Positions 44,087 through 53,271 of a DNA stretch of 64,000 nt are shown here, piece by piece (position 1 is the stretch's first letter; every line of letters starts with the position of its first letter). A program made the translations under genes and the position numbers. The notes beneath the pieces are model-generated. The model made no database searches. It had not been told where the DNA came from and saw nothing but the letters and a program-made list of their open reading frames with translations. The DNA is from Rhizorhabdus histidinilytica (lineage in GTDB: Bacteria; Pseudomonadota; Alphaproteobacteria; Sphingomonadales; Sphingomonadaceae), in NCBI RefSeq assembly GCF_900167915.1, contig NZ_FUYM01000010.1, positions 62,001 to 126,000 of the forward strand, given 5' to 3'.

Positions 44087-44115
44087 TGGATATCGAGCTT
44101 GAAATCCCGTGTCAA
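44087..44115 (-). promoter_or_regulatory. Promoter of the NTF2-like/FAH unit
   Basis: On the minus strand TTGACA (44115-44110) is a perfect -35, with a 17-nt spacer and TATCCA (44092-44087) as -10. The -35 shares its first base with the end of operator 3, so repressor binding would overlap the polymerase site. Confidence 0.6.
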
Positions 44116-44128
44116 TGAAACGTTTCAT
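44115..44128. promoter_or_regulatory. LacI-type operator 3
   Basis: Perfect palindrome ATGAAACGTTTCAT between the end of the SDR gene (44131) and the NTF2-like gene. It abuts the TTGACA promoter element. Confidence 0.88.
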
Positions 44129-44130
44129 TT

Positions 44131-44883
44131 TTAGAACTGAGCACGGCCGCCGTCGACGAACAACTCGGTGCCGTTGATGTAGCTGGCGTCGTCGGAGGCG
44201 AGGAACAGCGCCGCTTTCGCGACCTCCTCGGGCTCACCGACGCGGCCCAGCGGCACCACGCTCGCCATATGGTCGAGCAGGGCCTGGCGTTGTGCCTCGT
44301 CCGGCCCCGCCAGCCCGAGCAGCGCATCGGTGCGGATCGGTCCGGGGCTCAGCACGTTGACACGGATATGGCGTTCCCTCAGGTCCAATATCCAGCTTCG
44401 CGCGAAGTTGCGGACCGCGGCCTTGCTCGCGCCGTAGACGCTGAAGGCGGCATTGCCCATGCTGCCCGCTGTCGAGCCGACCAGGATGATCGAAGCGCCG
44501 TCCGCCAGGACGGGCAGCGCCGCCTGAACCGTGAAGAACACACCCTTCACATTGGCGTCGAACAGGTCGTCGAACTGCGCTTCGGTGACGTGCGGAAAAG
44601 GTATCAGTTCGCCGCCGCCGGCATTGACGAACAGGATGTCGATCGCTTCCCTCTCCGCCTTCACGGTGGCGAAAAGCCGCGCCAGATCGCCGACCTTCGC
44701 CGAGTCCGCCCGGACGGCGGTGACGCCCTTGCCGATCCGCGCGACGGCGGCATCCAGCGGGCCTTGGCGGCGTCCCGTTATGAAGACATGCGCGCCTTCG
44801 TCGACGAAGCTCCTGGCCGTCGCGAACCCGATGCCGGCGCTGCCGCCGGTGACGACCGCGACCTTGCCTTGCAACCGTCCCAT
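44131..44883 (-). CDS. SDR-family oxidoreductase
   Basis: 250 aa. TGGSAGIGFATARSFVDEGAHVFITGRR (Arg after strand 2, suggesting NADP), NAGGGELIPFP, Ser in VGSTAGSM, Tyr-x3-Lys in YGASKAA, FVDGGRAQF end. Last gene of the TonB receptor-PQQ dehydrogenase-VOC-SDR unit behind operator 4; operator 3 begins right after its stop. Probably acts on a ketone or alcohol intermediate. Confidence 0.88.
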   Translation of the reverse strand: MGRLQGKVAVVTGGSAGIGFATARSFVDEGAHVFITGRRQGPLDAAVARIGKGVTAVRADSAKVGDLARLFATVKAEREAIDILFVNAGGGELIPFPHVTEAQFDDLFDANVKGVFFTVQAALPVLADGASIILVGSTAGSMGNAAFSVYGASKAAVRNFARSWILDLRERHIRVNVLSPGPIRTDALLGLAGPDEAQRQALLDHMASVVPLGRVGEPEEVAKAALFLASDDASYINGTELFVDGGRAQF

Positions 44884-44887
44884 GCGC

Positions 44888-45520
44888 CTAGCTTTCCAGA
44901 CCCAGAATCCGGCCCATGTCGGCCATGTCGTGGATCTCGATCACCGCCGGGGTGGTACCGTCCCATGCCGCGTTGAGCGCCTCGATCCGCTCGAAAGCCG
45001 GCATCAGAGCAGGATGCCGGACCTCGCTGATCTCGAACTGCGGAAAGCCGCCGCCAGGTGCGGAGAAATAGGCGAAGCGGAACGGCGTTCCCTTCATCCG
45101 GCCTTCATGGACCAGCTTGAGCCCGTTACCAGTCAGATGCGCATAGGCAGCGTCATACTCCTCGGGCGAGGCGAATTGGGGGGAGACATGCTGCATGCCC
45201 TCCTGCCCCGCCGCAAGATAGTCGAGATAACCGCTCGGCGCGTCGTTGAGCTGCTGGATCAGTTCGAACTGCAGCGCCCCCGAATAGCCGAGCGCCAGGT
45301 CGACGACCGGCGGCTTCGCGATCGAGCCGCCATAACGGTAATCGTCCTCCAACTCGACATTCCGAAACACCACGAACGGACCGATCCCGGTCAGTTCAGT
45401 CCAATGGCGCATTGCCGCGTCGATGTCGCGAACGATCACCCCGATCTGCCGTATCGGGCTGGCGAGCTTGTTGAGCCCCCTGACACCGTTCGGCCATGCC
45501 GGCGCGCTGCTCTCGGTCAT
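44888..45520 (-). CDS. VOC-superfamily (glyoxalase-like) protein
   Basis: 210 aa. IRQIGVIVRDIDAAMRHWTELTGIGPFVVF is a VOC module; later GALQFELIQQLNDAPSGYLDYLAAG and GMQHVSPQF give further metal-site candidates (Glu, His). VOC enzymes include glyoxalases, epimerases and extradiol-type dioxygenases. This single-chain form resembles methylmalonyl-CoA epimerase-like or glyoxalase_4 proteins. 4 bp before the SDR. Reaction not assignable. Confidence 0.82.
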   Translation of the reverse strand: MTESSAPAWPNGVRGLNKLASPIRQIGVIVRDIDAAMRHWTELTGIGPFVVFRNVELEDDYRYGGSIAKPPVVDLALGYSGALQFELIQQLNDAPSGYLDYLAAGQEGMQHVSPQFASPEEYDAAYAHLTGNGLKLVHEGRMKGTPFRFAYFSAPGGGFPQFEISEVRHPALMPAFERIEALNAAWDGTTPAVIEIHDMADMGRILGLES

Positions 45521-45563
45521 CGATTGATCCTTCCTTTGTTGCTTTGGTCGATGCTGCCCATCA

Positions 45564-47666
45564 TCAGAAACGCGCTCCCCCGGACAACGGCTTGCGCACA
45601 GCACCATCACGGATCGCGGCGCGTGCGCCATCCCGGATATACATATGCAGCGCCGCGATCTGTGCGTCGCTCAGTTCGGAGAAGCGCGGCATGCCGTTCG
45701 GCGCCAGCACGCCCTCGCGCAGGATCGCGGCCAGCGCATCCCGGTCGAGCGCGGCCCGCGACTCCCGCAGATCGGGTCCGGGCGCCCCCGCCGACTTCAG
45801 TCCCCCGCCATGGCAGGTGACGCATTCATTGCCGTAGATCGCGGCCCCCTCGGCCGCTGCGGCGGGGTCGATCACCAGCGCGGGATCGTCGACGGCATGG
45901 AGAGTCCGGTCGGGCGGGGGCGTCGATGGCAGCTCCGCCCGTCCGTCGAGTGTGAAGGTCAGCAGTCGCCGCGGTTGCCGGCCGTATTTCCAGCCGCGGT
46001 CGACGAGGTCGGGCCACAGGGTGGTCGCACCGCCGTAGCCGACCAGGATCGAGATATATTGGCGCCCCGCGACGGCATAGCTCATCGGTGCGGCGACAAT
46101 GCCCAGCCCGGTGGCGAAGCTCCACAGCCTGCGCCCGTCGCGCGCATCATAGGCCGCGAAACGGCCATCGGCATCGCCTTGGAACACCAGTCCGCCGGCG
46201 GTCGCCATCGTGCCGCCGTTCCAGAGCGAGGGATGCTGCACCTTCCAGCGCATCTTCCCCGCCTGCGGGTCCCATGCCACGAGCGCGCCCTTGCCGTCTT
46301 CGGGGTCTTTCATCAGCGGGCTGATGGTGACGCCGCCCAGCGGCAGCTCCTTGCCATCGGTCCCCTTCACGCGCTGCGCCGAATAGCGGGCGCCCAGCTG
46401 CATATAGGGGATGTAAACGAGGCCCGTCTTGGGACTGTAGGACATCGCTTGCCAGTTATGCGCGCCGTAGGGGCTCGGCCACAGATCGGACGGTCCCTTC
46501 TCATAGCGTATGCCTGGACGTTCGACCGGCCGTCCCGTCTTCAGGTCGATATGCGATGCCCAGGTCACCTTGCCGAGTTTCCCGGCCGACAGCAACTTTC
46601 CGCTTTCCCGGTCCAGCACGTAGAAGAAGCCGTTGGTCGGCGCCTGCATCAGTACCTTGCGCCGCCGGCCGTCGATCCTCAGCTCGGTTGCGATCATGTT
46701 CGCGGTGGCCTTGTAATCCCACGCCTCGCGCGGATTGGCCTGATAATGCCAGACATAGCGGCCGCTGTCGGCATCGAGCGCGACGATCGACGCCAGGAAC
46801 AAATTGTCGCCGCCGCCCGGACTGCGCACCGCCGGATCATATGGGCCGGCATTCCCGACGCCGATATAGAGACGGTTCAACTCGGGATCATAGGTCATGC
46901 TGTCCCAGACCGTCCCGCCGCCGCCGCTGGTCTTCCAGTGGTCCGCGCTCCACGTCCGCGCCGCCATCCTCATCGCGGGGTCGTCGCCATCCTCGGCCGG
47001 ATCGCCCGGAACGGTGTGGAAGCGCCAGAGCCGCCTGCCGGTTTCGGCATCATAAGCAGAGACATAGCCCCGCGCATTGCGGTCGGCCCCGCCATTGCCG
47101 ATGACGATCTTGCCGCCGAACGCGCGCGGGGCGCCGGTGATCGTCTGCCGCGATCCTGCGGTCACCGTCGCGACGCTCCAGACCAGGCGTCCCGTCCTGC
47201 CGTCGAGCGCGATCAGCCGGCCGTCGATCGTGCCGACATAGACCTTCCCCGCCCACCAGGCGACGCCGCGATTGACGGGGAAGATGAGCCGCTGGTGATC
47301 GGGCATGTGCCGGTGGATCTCGGGATCATGGGACCACAGAAGTTTTCCCGAAGCGCCGTCGACCGCATAGACCTTCGACGTGCTGCCGGTGAAATAGAGA
47401 ATTCCGTCGACCGCGAGCGGCGTCGCCTCCAGCGTCTGCTCACCGGGAAGGTCAAGCGACCAGGCCAGCCCCAGCCGCGCGACGGTCGCGGTATCGATCC
47501 GGTCGAGCGTCGAATAGGCGCCCTCGTCATAGCCGCCATGATGGCTGGCCCAGTCGGCTCCGGGATAGCCCCCCGACGCCTCCCGACATCCGGCAAGAAG
47601 CAGCAGCGACAGGAGCAGACCGGCGCTCGCGGACTCTCGTGCCTTCAGGGGTCGGCATCGTGCCAT
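45564..47666 (-). CDS. PQQ-dependent quinohaemoprotein dehydrogenase, lipoprotein, divergent active site
   Basis: 700 aa. Lipobox LLLLAGC (Cys27) predicts a periplasmic lipoprotein. Eight-bladed propeller motifs recur (GKVYVGTIDGRLIALDGRTGRLVW, RIYIGVGN-like, WASHIDLKTGRPVERPG). A C-terminal cytochrome c domain has Cys615-Cys618-His619 and Met659. Catalytic Asp317 (AWDY) and Ca-ligand Asn272 are present. The other known PQQ-site residues differ: the vicinal Cys pair is Leu127-Ile128, the Ca-ligand Glu is Asp195 (GNGGAD), and the PQQ-contacting Arg/Lys before NGFFYV is Thr. Probably oxidises an alcohol in the periplasm after TonB import. ATG 47666 preferred; GTG 47672 possible. Confidence 0.88.
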   Translation of the reverse strand: MARCRPLKARESASAGLLLSLLLLAGCREASGGYPGADWASHHGGYDEGAYSTLDRIDTATVARLGLAWSLDLPGEQTLEATPLAVDGILYFTGSTSKVYAVDGASGKLLWSHDPEIHRHMPDHQRLIFPVNRGVAWWAGKVYVGTIDGRLIALDGRTGRLVWSVATVTAGSRQTITGAPRAFGGKIVIGNGGADRNARGYVSAYDAETGRRLWRFHTVPGDPAEDGDDPAMRMAARTWSADHWKTSGGGGTVWDSMTYDPELNRLYIGVGNAGPYDPAVRSPGGGDNLFLASIVALDADSGRYVWHYQANPREAWDYKATANMIATELRIDGRRRKVLMQAPTNGFFYVLDRESGKLLSAGKLGKVTWASHIDLKTGRPVERPGIRYEKGPSDLWPSPYGAHNWQAMSYSPKTGLVYIPYMQLGARYSAQRVKGTDGKELPLGGVTISPLMKDPEDGKGALVAWDPQAGKMRWKVQHPSLWNGGTMATAGGLVFQGDADGRFAAYDARDGRRLWSFATGLGIVAAPMSYAVAGRQYISILVGYGGATTLWPDLVDRGWKYGRQPRRLLTFTLDGRAELPSTPPPDRTLHAVDDPALVIDPAAAAEGAAIYGNECVTCHGGGLKSAGAPGPDLRESRAALDRDALAAILREGVLAPNGMPRFSELSDAQIAALHMYIRDGARAAIRDGAVRKPLSGGARF

Positions 47667-47695
47667 CGTCACCGTCCGACCCCGTGCTCACATGC

Positions 47696-49900
47696 TCAGT
47701 GGTGATAGGACAGGGTGATGCCGAAGGTCCTCGGCGGCGCCTGTATCTGGGTGTCGCCGATCGGCGCGCGGTTCGGCGACTGCAGGATGAAATAGCGGTC
47801 GTCGAACAGGTTCCGGCCCCACAGCTTCACCTCGACCGACTTGTCGTTGGATAGCCAGGACAGGCTGGAATTGACCAGCGTGTAGGACGGCTGCTCCAGC
47901 CGGTTGTCCGGCGCGGCGAAGAAGCCGCCATTATGCTGGACACCCACATTCGCAGCGAAATCGCCTACCTCGGTCGGCACCGTATACTGCGCCGAGACAT
48001 TGCCAACGAACTCTGGCGTCTGGACGGTGTCCTTGCCCTTCAGATTGATCGGGCCGCCCACCGGGTTGCCGTTGGTGTCATAGGACTGGAAACCCGGATA
48101 GTCGGTGTAATGGCCCTCCATCAGCGATAGGCCGCCGCTGATCTTCAGCCGGCTGGTCGCCTTATAGTCGAGGCTCGCCTCGAAGCCCTTGATCCGGGCG
48201 CCGGCAGCATTGGCGATGATGTCGCCGCCGATGCTCGGGATCGACACCTGCTGGTCCTTGTAGTGGTAGAAGAAACCACCAAGGTTGAGGCGGACCGAGC
48301 GGTCGAACAGCTCGGTCTTCAAGCCGAATTCGAGGGCGTTGAGCTCTTCCGGACGGAAGGAGTTGCCGGGCGCGAGCAGATTGAACCCGCCGCTCTTGAA
48401 ACCGGTATTGTATGAGACATAGCCCAGAATGTCGGGCGAGAATTTATAGTCCAGCGCGACGCGGTAGGTCGCCTTCTTCGCGTCCTGGCTATCGCGCAGC
48501 GCGAAACTCGGCAAGCGGAAGACCTGCTTGTCGGTGGTGTACCGGATACCGCCGGTCAGGTTGAGGTTATCGACCAGCTCGAGCGTCGCTTGACCGAAGG
48601 CCGCGTAGGATTCACTCTTCTGCTCATCATAGTCGATGAGCGTCGCGCCGCCCGCCAGCAGGTCTTTGAAGCCGCCGGTGGCGTTGTAATAGAAGGCGCC
48701 GACGATCCAGTTGAACTTGCCGCTCGACCGGTTCTGCAGGCGTAGCTCCTGCGAGAAGCTATGGAAGCGAGTCTGCCAGGTCAGGTCGATCGCGGCGACC
48801 GACGACTGGTCCTGATCGAGCGCATTCCTGTTCCGAAGCTCGCGGTAGGCGGTGATGCTGGTCAGTGCCAGCGACCCGATCTCCTGATCGATCTTCATGG
48901 AGACGCCGCCTGTCTTCAGACGGGTGAAATTGGGCAGGCCGACATTGCTGTTATATTCGCCGGGATAGCCGATCGGCGCGGCCGCGCCGGGCAGCGGCGA
49001 GACCGATCCCTGCGGCCGCTGATAGCTGTTGGTGTTGCCGAGCCGGGCATAGTCGGCGGACAGGCGGATGACCGTGTTGGTCGGTAGTTCGATCAGCCAC
49101 TTGTTGCGCAGCGAGATATTGTGCCGGGCCTGCTGGTTGACATAGTCGCCCGTGCACAGGTTGCGACCATAGCCCTTGCCCTGATTTTCGTAGAGCGCCG
49201 ACAACGAGGCGGAGACGTTCTCGCCAAGACCGCCGCTGACATAGCCCGATGCCCCGACGAAATCATAATTGCCGTAGGTGCCCGAAAGATCGAGCTTCAG
49301 ATCCTTGCCGGGGTCGAGCGTCTGGATCTGGATGACGCCGCCCGTCGCATTGCGGCCGAACAAGGTACCCTGCGGGCCGTTGAGCACGTCGATCTGCTTG
49401 GTCCCCGCCAGCGAGAACACATTGCCCTGCGGATTGGCGATGTAGACGTCGTCGACATAGACGGCCACCGGAGATTCGGAGGTGGGACCGAACAGCTGTG
49501 AACCGACCCCGCGGATATAGGCGTTGGCCGCGCTCAGCTGACTGGTGAAGACCAGCCCCGGAACCGCCTGTGACAGGTCGGAGGTGCTCGACACGCCCTG
49601 CTGGTTGAGCGCGGAAGCGGACAGTGAGGTGACCGCGACCGGCACGTCCTGCAGCCGCTGGCTGCGGTGTTGCGCGGTGACTACGATCTCCTCGAGCTGG
49701 CCTTCGGCGGCGTTGCCGTCCGCATCGCCGGCGGAGGACGAGGTAGCGACCTGAGCCTGGACGGCTCCCGCCATCAGCGCGACCATGCACGCCAGCACCG
49801 AGCCGCGAACCAGCATAGCAACCGCTCGAGGAGCCCGGCAGGTCATCGTCTGTTCATCGGCGATCGGCGGCTCCCGGTCGGCCTTGTCATATGCACGCAT
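47696..49900 (-). CDS. TonB-dependent receptor
   Basis: 734 aa. Signal region LVRGSVLACMVALMAGAVQA; TonB box/plug GQLEEIVVTAQHRSQRLQDVPVAV; plug IDVLNGPQGTLFGRNATGGVI; the barrel ends ITLSYHH. ATG 49900 is preferred: AGGATGACC gives correct spacing, and the frame further upstream runs through the operator. First gene of the unit behind operator 4; it probably imports the compound oxidised by the PQQ enzyme 29 bp downstream. Confidence 0.9.
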   Translation of the reverse strand: MRAYDKADREPPIADEQTMTCRAPRAVAMLVRGSVLACMVALMAGAVQAQVATSSSAGDADGNAAEGQLEEIVVTAQHRSQRLQDVPVAVTSLSASALNQQGVSSTSDLSQAVPGLVFTSQLSAANAYIRGVGSQLFGPTSESPVAVYVDDVYIANPQGNVFSLAGTKQIDVLNGPQGTLFGRNATGGVIQIQTLDPGKDLKLDLSGTYGNYDFVGASGYVSGGLGENVSASLSALYENQGKGYGRNLCTGDYVNQQARHNISLRNKWLIELPTNTVIRLSADYARLGNTNSYQRPQGSVSPLPGAAAPIGYPGEYNSNVGLPNFTRLKTGGVSMKIDQEIGSLALTSITAYRELRNRNALDQDQSSVAAIDLTWQTRFHSFSQELRLQNRSSGKFNWIVGAFYYNATGGFKDLLAGGATLIDYDEQKSESYAAFGQATLELVDNLNLTGGIRYTTDKQVFRLPSFALRDSQDAKKATYRVALDYKFSPDILGYVSYNTGFKSGGFNLLAPGNSFRPEELNALEFGLKTELFDRSVRLNLGGFFYHYKDQQVSIPSIGGDIIANAAGARIKGFEASLDYKATSRLKISGGLSLMEGHYTDYPGFQSYDTNGNPVGGPINLKGKDTVQTPEFVGNVSAQYTVPTEVGDFAANVGVQHNGGFFAAPDNRLEQPSYTLVNSSLSWLSNDKSVEVKLWGRNLFDDRYFILQSPNRAPIGDTQIQAPPRTFGITLSYHH

Positions 49901-49984
49901 GGTCATCCTCCCCTTTTTCCCGAATAGCCGTCTTTGACGAGCCGACCATCGATCTCGTCCGTCTCGACTGCGCGGCCTCTCAAA

Positions 49985-49998
49985 ATGAAACGTTTCAT
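49985..49998. promoter_or_regulatory. LacI-type operator 4
   Basis: Perfect ATGAAACGTTTCAT between the acyl-CoA ligase (50037) and the TonB receptor (49900). On the minus strand TTGGCA lies 9 bases before the core, a possible -35. Controls the TonB-PQQ-VOC-SDR unit. Confidence 0.88.
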
Positions 49999-50036
49999 AA
50001 TTTCTCTGCCAATATGGTTTCGGCTTGTAAAGTGGC

Positions 50037-51587
50037 TTATTCCCGCCGGTGTGAAGCCGACGCATTCCCCGCAGGAAAATCCTGCGAAAACATCGGGGCG
50101 ACCTCGCGCCGGAGGACCTTGCCCGACGCATTGTGGGGGAGTTCGCGGACGATCCGGATCTTGTCGGGCACCTTGAACGCCGGCAGCCGTGCCGCGCAAT
50201 GCGCCGTCACATCGGCTTCGTCCAGTGCGGTGCCCGGCGCCACGACGATGGCCGCTGCCACCCGCTGCCCCCGATTTGGATCGGGGAGGCCGACGACCGC
50301 CACCTGAGCGACCTGTTCGAGCTCGCTCAAAACCTGTTCGACCTCGGCAGGGTATACCGCATTGCCGTCGGACCGGATCAGGTCGCCAATTCGGCCGAGC
50401 ACATGAACATAGCCGTCAGCGTCGATGCGGGCATAGTCGCCGGTGCGGTACCAGCCGTCCGGCGTGATCGCCTTCGCAGTCAGCTCCGGCTCCTTCCAGT
50501 AGGACATCATCATGCACGGGGCGAGCCCCTGCACCTCGCCGGCCTCGCCGCGCGGCACCACCCGTCCCTCCGGATCGAGCAGGCGGATCTGCGCGCCCTC
50601 GACCAGCTTGCCCGCCGAACCAGGCGGCGGCAGGGTCGGAAGGCCCGGATCATGCGTGACGAACGGCCAGCATTCGCTCGCCCCGTAGGAATCGAGCACC
50701 GGCGTGCCGGTGATCCTCCGCCACTCATCGAACACCGCCTCGTTGCGCGCTTCACCGCCGGAGATGCAGCAGCGCAACCGGAAGCCACCCACAAGTCGCC
50801 GCTGGCGCCAGGCATTGACGATCTTCACATACATGGTCGTCGCGCCGAAGAAGAAGCTCACCCCCTGCCCGACCATCGCGTCGAGCGCATCGTGGGCGGA
50901 GAAGCGGCGCAGCAGGTGGATGCGGGCACCGCGCGTGGTTGCCGTCACCGACAGGATGATGAGGCCCGCCAGCCACGACAGCGGCATCGCCACCAGTATC
51001 ACGTCGCTGGACGTTACCCGCCATATCGCCGCGCAGGCGTCGGTGCCGCGCGCGATCGTCCCGTGCGAATGCGCGACCGGCTTCGGCCGGCCGGTCGTCC
51101 CCGACGTATAGCCGATGACGCCGAGCGCATCGGGATCGACCAGCGGAAGATCACCGGTGGAGGGCTGGATGTCGGCCAGCGACTCGATACCCGGCGTGAG
51201 ATCGAAGATCAGCGTCGGCGCGGCACTGCGTTCGACCGCAGCGACGGCGCCCGCCCGATAAGCTCTCTCCGCGAACAGGAAGATCGGCTCGGCATTGCCG
51301 AGCGCATAGTCGAGTTCGTCCGGGCCGAAGGAGGCATGCGCCACCGCCATGACGCCGCCCGCGCGCCAGACCGCAAAGCAGAGGATCAGGAACTCCGCCG
51401 AATTCTCACCGAGGATCATGACGCTGCGGCCCGGCGCCAGCCCCGCCGCGATCAGCCTCCGGGCGAGACGGTCGGTCCTTCGATCGACCTCGGACCAGCG
51501 CAGTTCGCGGCCGCCGTCCACGATCGCCACCTCGTCGGGAAGGGACGCTGCTGCGCGCCGCAGATAATCGCTCGTCAGCTCAACCAC
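50037..51587 (-). CDS. Acyl-CoA synthetase, second class I adenylate-forming enzyme
   Basis: 516 aa. IGYTSGTTGRPKPVAHSHG P-loop, YGASECWPFV, GWYRTGDYARI, GRIGDLIRSDGNAVYPAEVE and the catalytic Lys in NASGKVLRRE. Typical of aryl/short-chain CoA ligases. Overlaps the MFS gene by 8 bp. It shares little with the ligase at 34778, so the two probably activate different acids, for example the starting acid and a later cleavage product. Confidence 0.9.
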   Translation of the reverse strand: MVELTSDYLRRAAASLPDEVAIVDGGRELRWSEVDRRTDRLARRLIAAGLAPGRSVMILGENSAEFLILCFAVWRAGGVMAVAHASFGPDELDYALGNAEPIFLFAERAYRAGAVAAVERSAAPTLIFDLTPGIESLADIQPSTGDLPLVDPDALGVIGYTSGTTGRPKPVAHSHGTIARGTDACAAIWRVTSSDVILVAMPLSWLAGLIILSVTATTRGARIHLLRRFSAHDALDAMVGQGVSFFFGATTMYVKIVNAWRQRRLVGGFRLRCCISGGEARNEAVFDEWRRITGTPVLDSYGASECWPFVTHDPGLPTLPPPGSAGKLVEGAQIRLLDPEGRVVPRGEAGEVQGLAPCMMMSYWKEPELTAKAITPDGWYRTGDYARIDADGYVHVLGRIGDLIRSDGNAVYPAEVEQVLSELEQVAQVAVVGLPDPNRGQRVAAAIVVAPGTALDEADVTAHCAARLPAFKVPDKIRIVRELPHNASGKVLRREVAPMFSQDFPAGNASASHRRE

Positions 51588-53196
51588 GCCCGGCCCCCTT
51601 CATCGCCGCCAACGCCCGTTCGTCCTTCGTCGCCTCGGCCGCCTGCACGCGCCGGCCTGCCAGCCATAGCGACAGGCAGGCGATCGGAACCGCCAGCAGG
51701 CCGGCCATCACCCCCGTCGCCAGGCTGCCGGTGGCCGAGGAGACCTTGCCGACCAGATAGGGGCCGAGCGCCGCGCCCAGCAGGGTGCTGACCAGGAAAT
51801 AGGTCACCGAAGCCGTGCCCCGCATCCGTGGCTGGACGAGCTCCTGGATCGTCGCAGCACCGGCCGCCATCCACATGATCCCTACGAACACGACCGGGAC
51901 GTTGAGCAGGAAGAACAGCCAGGGGCTCCCAGTCATGCACATGCCGATCACAAAGGGTACCGGGATCACCGCCGATGCCAGGCCGACGTAGGTCCGCCCG
52001 GCGGGAAAGCGGCGGAGCATCAGATCCGACAGCCGTCCGCCGAGGAACACCCCAGCCATCCCGCAGACGGCCGCGGTGATGCCCAGCACCATGCCGACCG
52101 TCGCCTTGTCGACCGGCAGCGAGCGCAGCGCCAGCGGCGCGGTCCAAAAACCCATGTTCAGGGTAAGCATTGAAGCGAAACCGAAGCCGATCATCGTATG
52201 GACGAAGGCCGGCGTCCGCCAGGTCAGCGCGAAGGTCGCCGGATCGCGCCGCCGCAGCATCTGCGCTGACGAGAAGGCCGCATAGCAACCGATGCCGAGC
52301 GCGATCCACTGCAACCGATCGCCGGTCGCACCGATCAGCCACCCGGCACACAATGCCGTGAGCATCGCCGCCGCGACATTTGCCACCAGCATCGCCTTGC
52401 CGCTGCGCGCCGCCTGATAGAAGGTGAAGGGCGGCAGGACGCTCGCAACATCGTCGAGGAAGCGCGGCCAGATGTTGCGCTCCTCCGCTGGCTGGGTTCC
52501 GTCCGACAGCCCCCGGCGCGGCTCACGCAACGAGGATACCAGGGCCGCGACGGCCAGACCGGGAAGGCCGACAATGAAGAAAGCGACCTGCCATCCCTGA
52601 AGGCCGAAGGGGCCATCATCGCCAAAGGATGCCGCCCAATGGAAAAGCACCAGCCCGCCGATCGCGAAGGCCAATCCCTGGCCGAGGTAGAAGCCCGCAC
52701 TGTAGATGCCCAGCGCGGTGCCGCGGCGCCCGCGCGAGAACCAGTCGGACAGCAGCGAATAGGCGGAGGGATTTACCGCCGCTTCACCGATGCCGACGCC
52801 GATGCGCGCGGTAATCAACTGGCCGACATTCGCCACCACCCCGCACGCCATGGTCATCACCGACCAGATGCCGATGCAGATCGACAGAAGGCGAATGCGC
52901 TTCCAGCGATCGGCGAGGCGACCGAGCGGATAGCCGAACAATGCGTAGAATACGCCGAAGGCGGTGCCGTGCAGGAAGCCGAGTTCGGCATCAGTCAGCG
53001 CGAAGCGCGCCTTGAGGTCCTCGGCCAGGATCGACAGGATCGTCCGATCCATCCAGCTCAGCGTATAGACCCCCATGAGGACCACGAGGACGTACCAAGC
53101 ATAGGGGCTGTCGACCGCCGGGGTTTCCGCGACGCCCTCCGCTGCGTGCGGCCGCTCCGCAATGGGAAGCGCGCCGGCCGTCCTTGATCCCGTCAT
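51580..53196 (-). CDS. MFS transporter (spinster-like group)
   Basis: 538 aa with about 12 helices. MGVYTLSWMDRTILSILAEDLK in helix 1, GYPLGRLADRWKRIRLL loop 2-3, IGVGIGEAAVNPSAYSLLSDWF and a long central loop. The pattern is that of the sphingomonad spinster/hexuronate-like MFS proteins found in aromatic and terpenoid clusters. GAAAGGAAG precedes ATG 53196. Between the TonB receptor and ligase: outer uptake, inner uptake, activation. Confidence 0.88.
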   Translation of the reverse strand: MTGSRTAGALPIAERPHAAEGVAETPAVDSPYAWYVLVVLMGVYTLSWMDRTILSILAEDLKARFALTDAELGFLHGTAFGVFYALFGYPLGRLADRWKRIRLLSICIGIWSVMTMACGVVANVGQLITARIGVGIGEAAVNPSAYSLLSDWFSRGRRGTALGIYSAGFYLGQGLAFAIGGLVLFHWAASFGDDGPFGLQGWQVAFFIVGLPGLAVAALVSSLREPRRGLSDGTQPAEERNIWPRFLDDVASVLPPFTFYQAARSGKAMLVANVAAAMLTALCAGWLIGATGDRLQWIALGIGCYAAFSSAQMLRRRDPATFALTWRTPAFVHTMIGFGFASMLTLNMGFWTAPLALRSLPVDKATVGMVLGITAAVCGMAGVFLGGRLSDLMLRRFPAGRTYVGLASAVIPVPFVIGMCMTGSPWLFFLLNVPVVFVGIMWMAAGAATIQELVQPRMRGTASVTYFLVSTLLGAALGPYLVGKVSSATGSLATGVMAGLLAVPIACLSLWLAGRRVQAAEATKDERALAAMKGAGRG

Positions 53197-53271
53197 CCCG
53201 CTTCCTTTCCGGTCGCCGGCCCGTCGGCGACTGGCGGCGGCATGGTGCCGCAACCGCCAGTCCCCTTCCGC

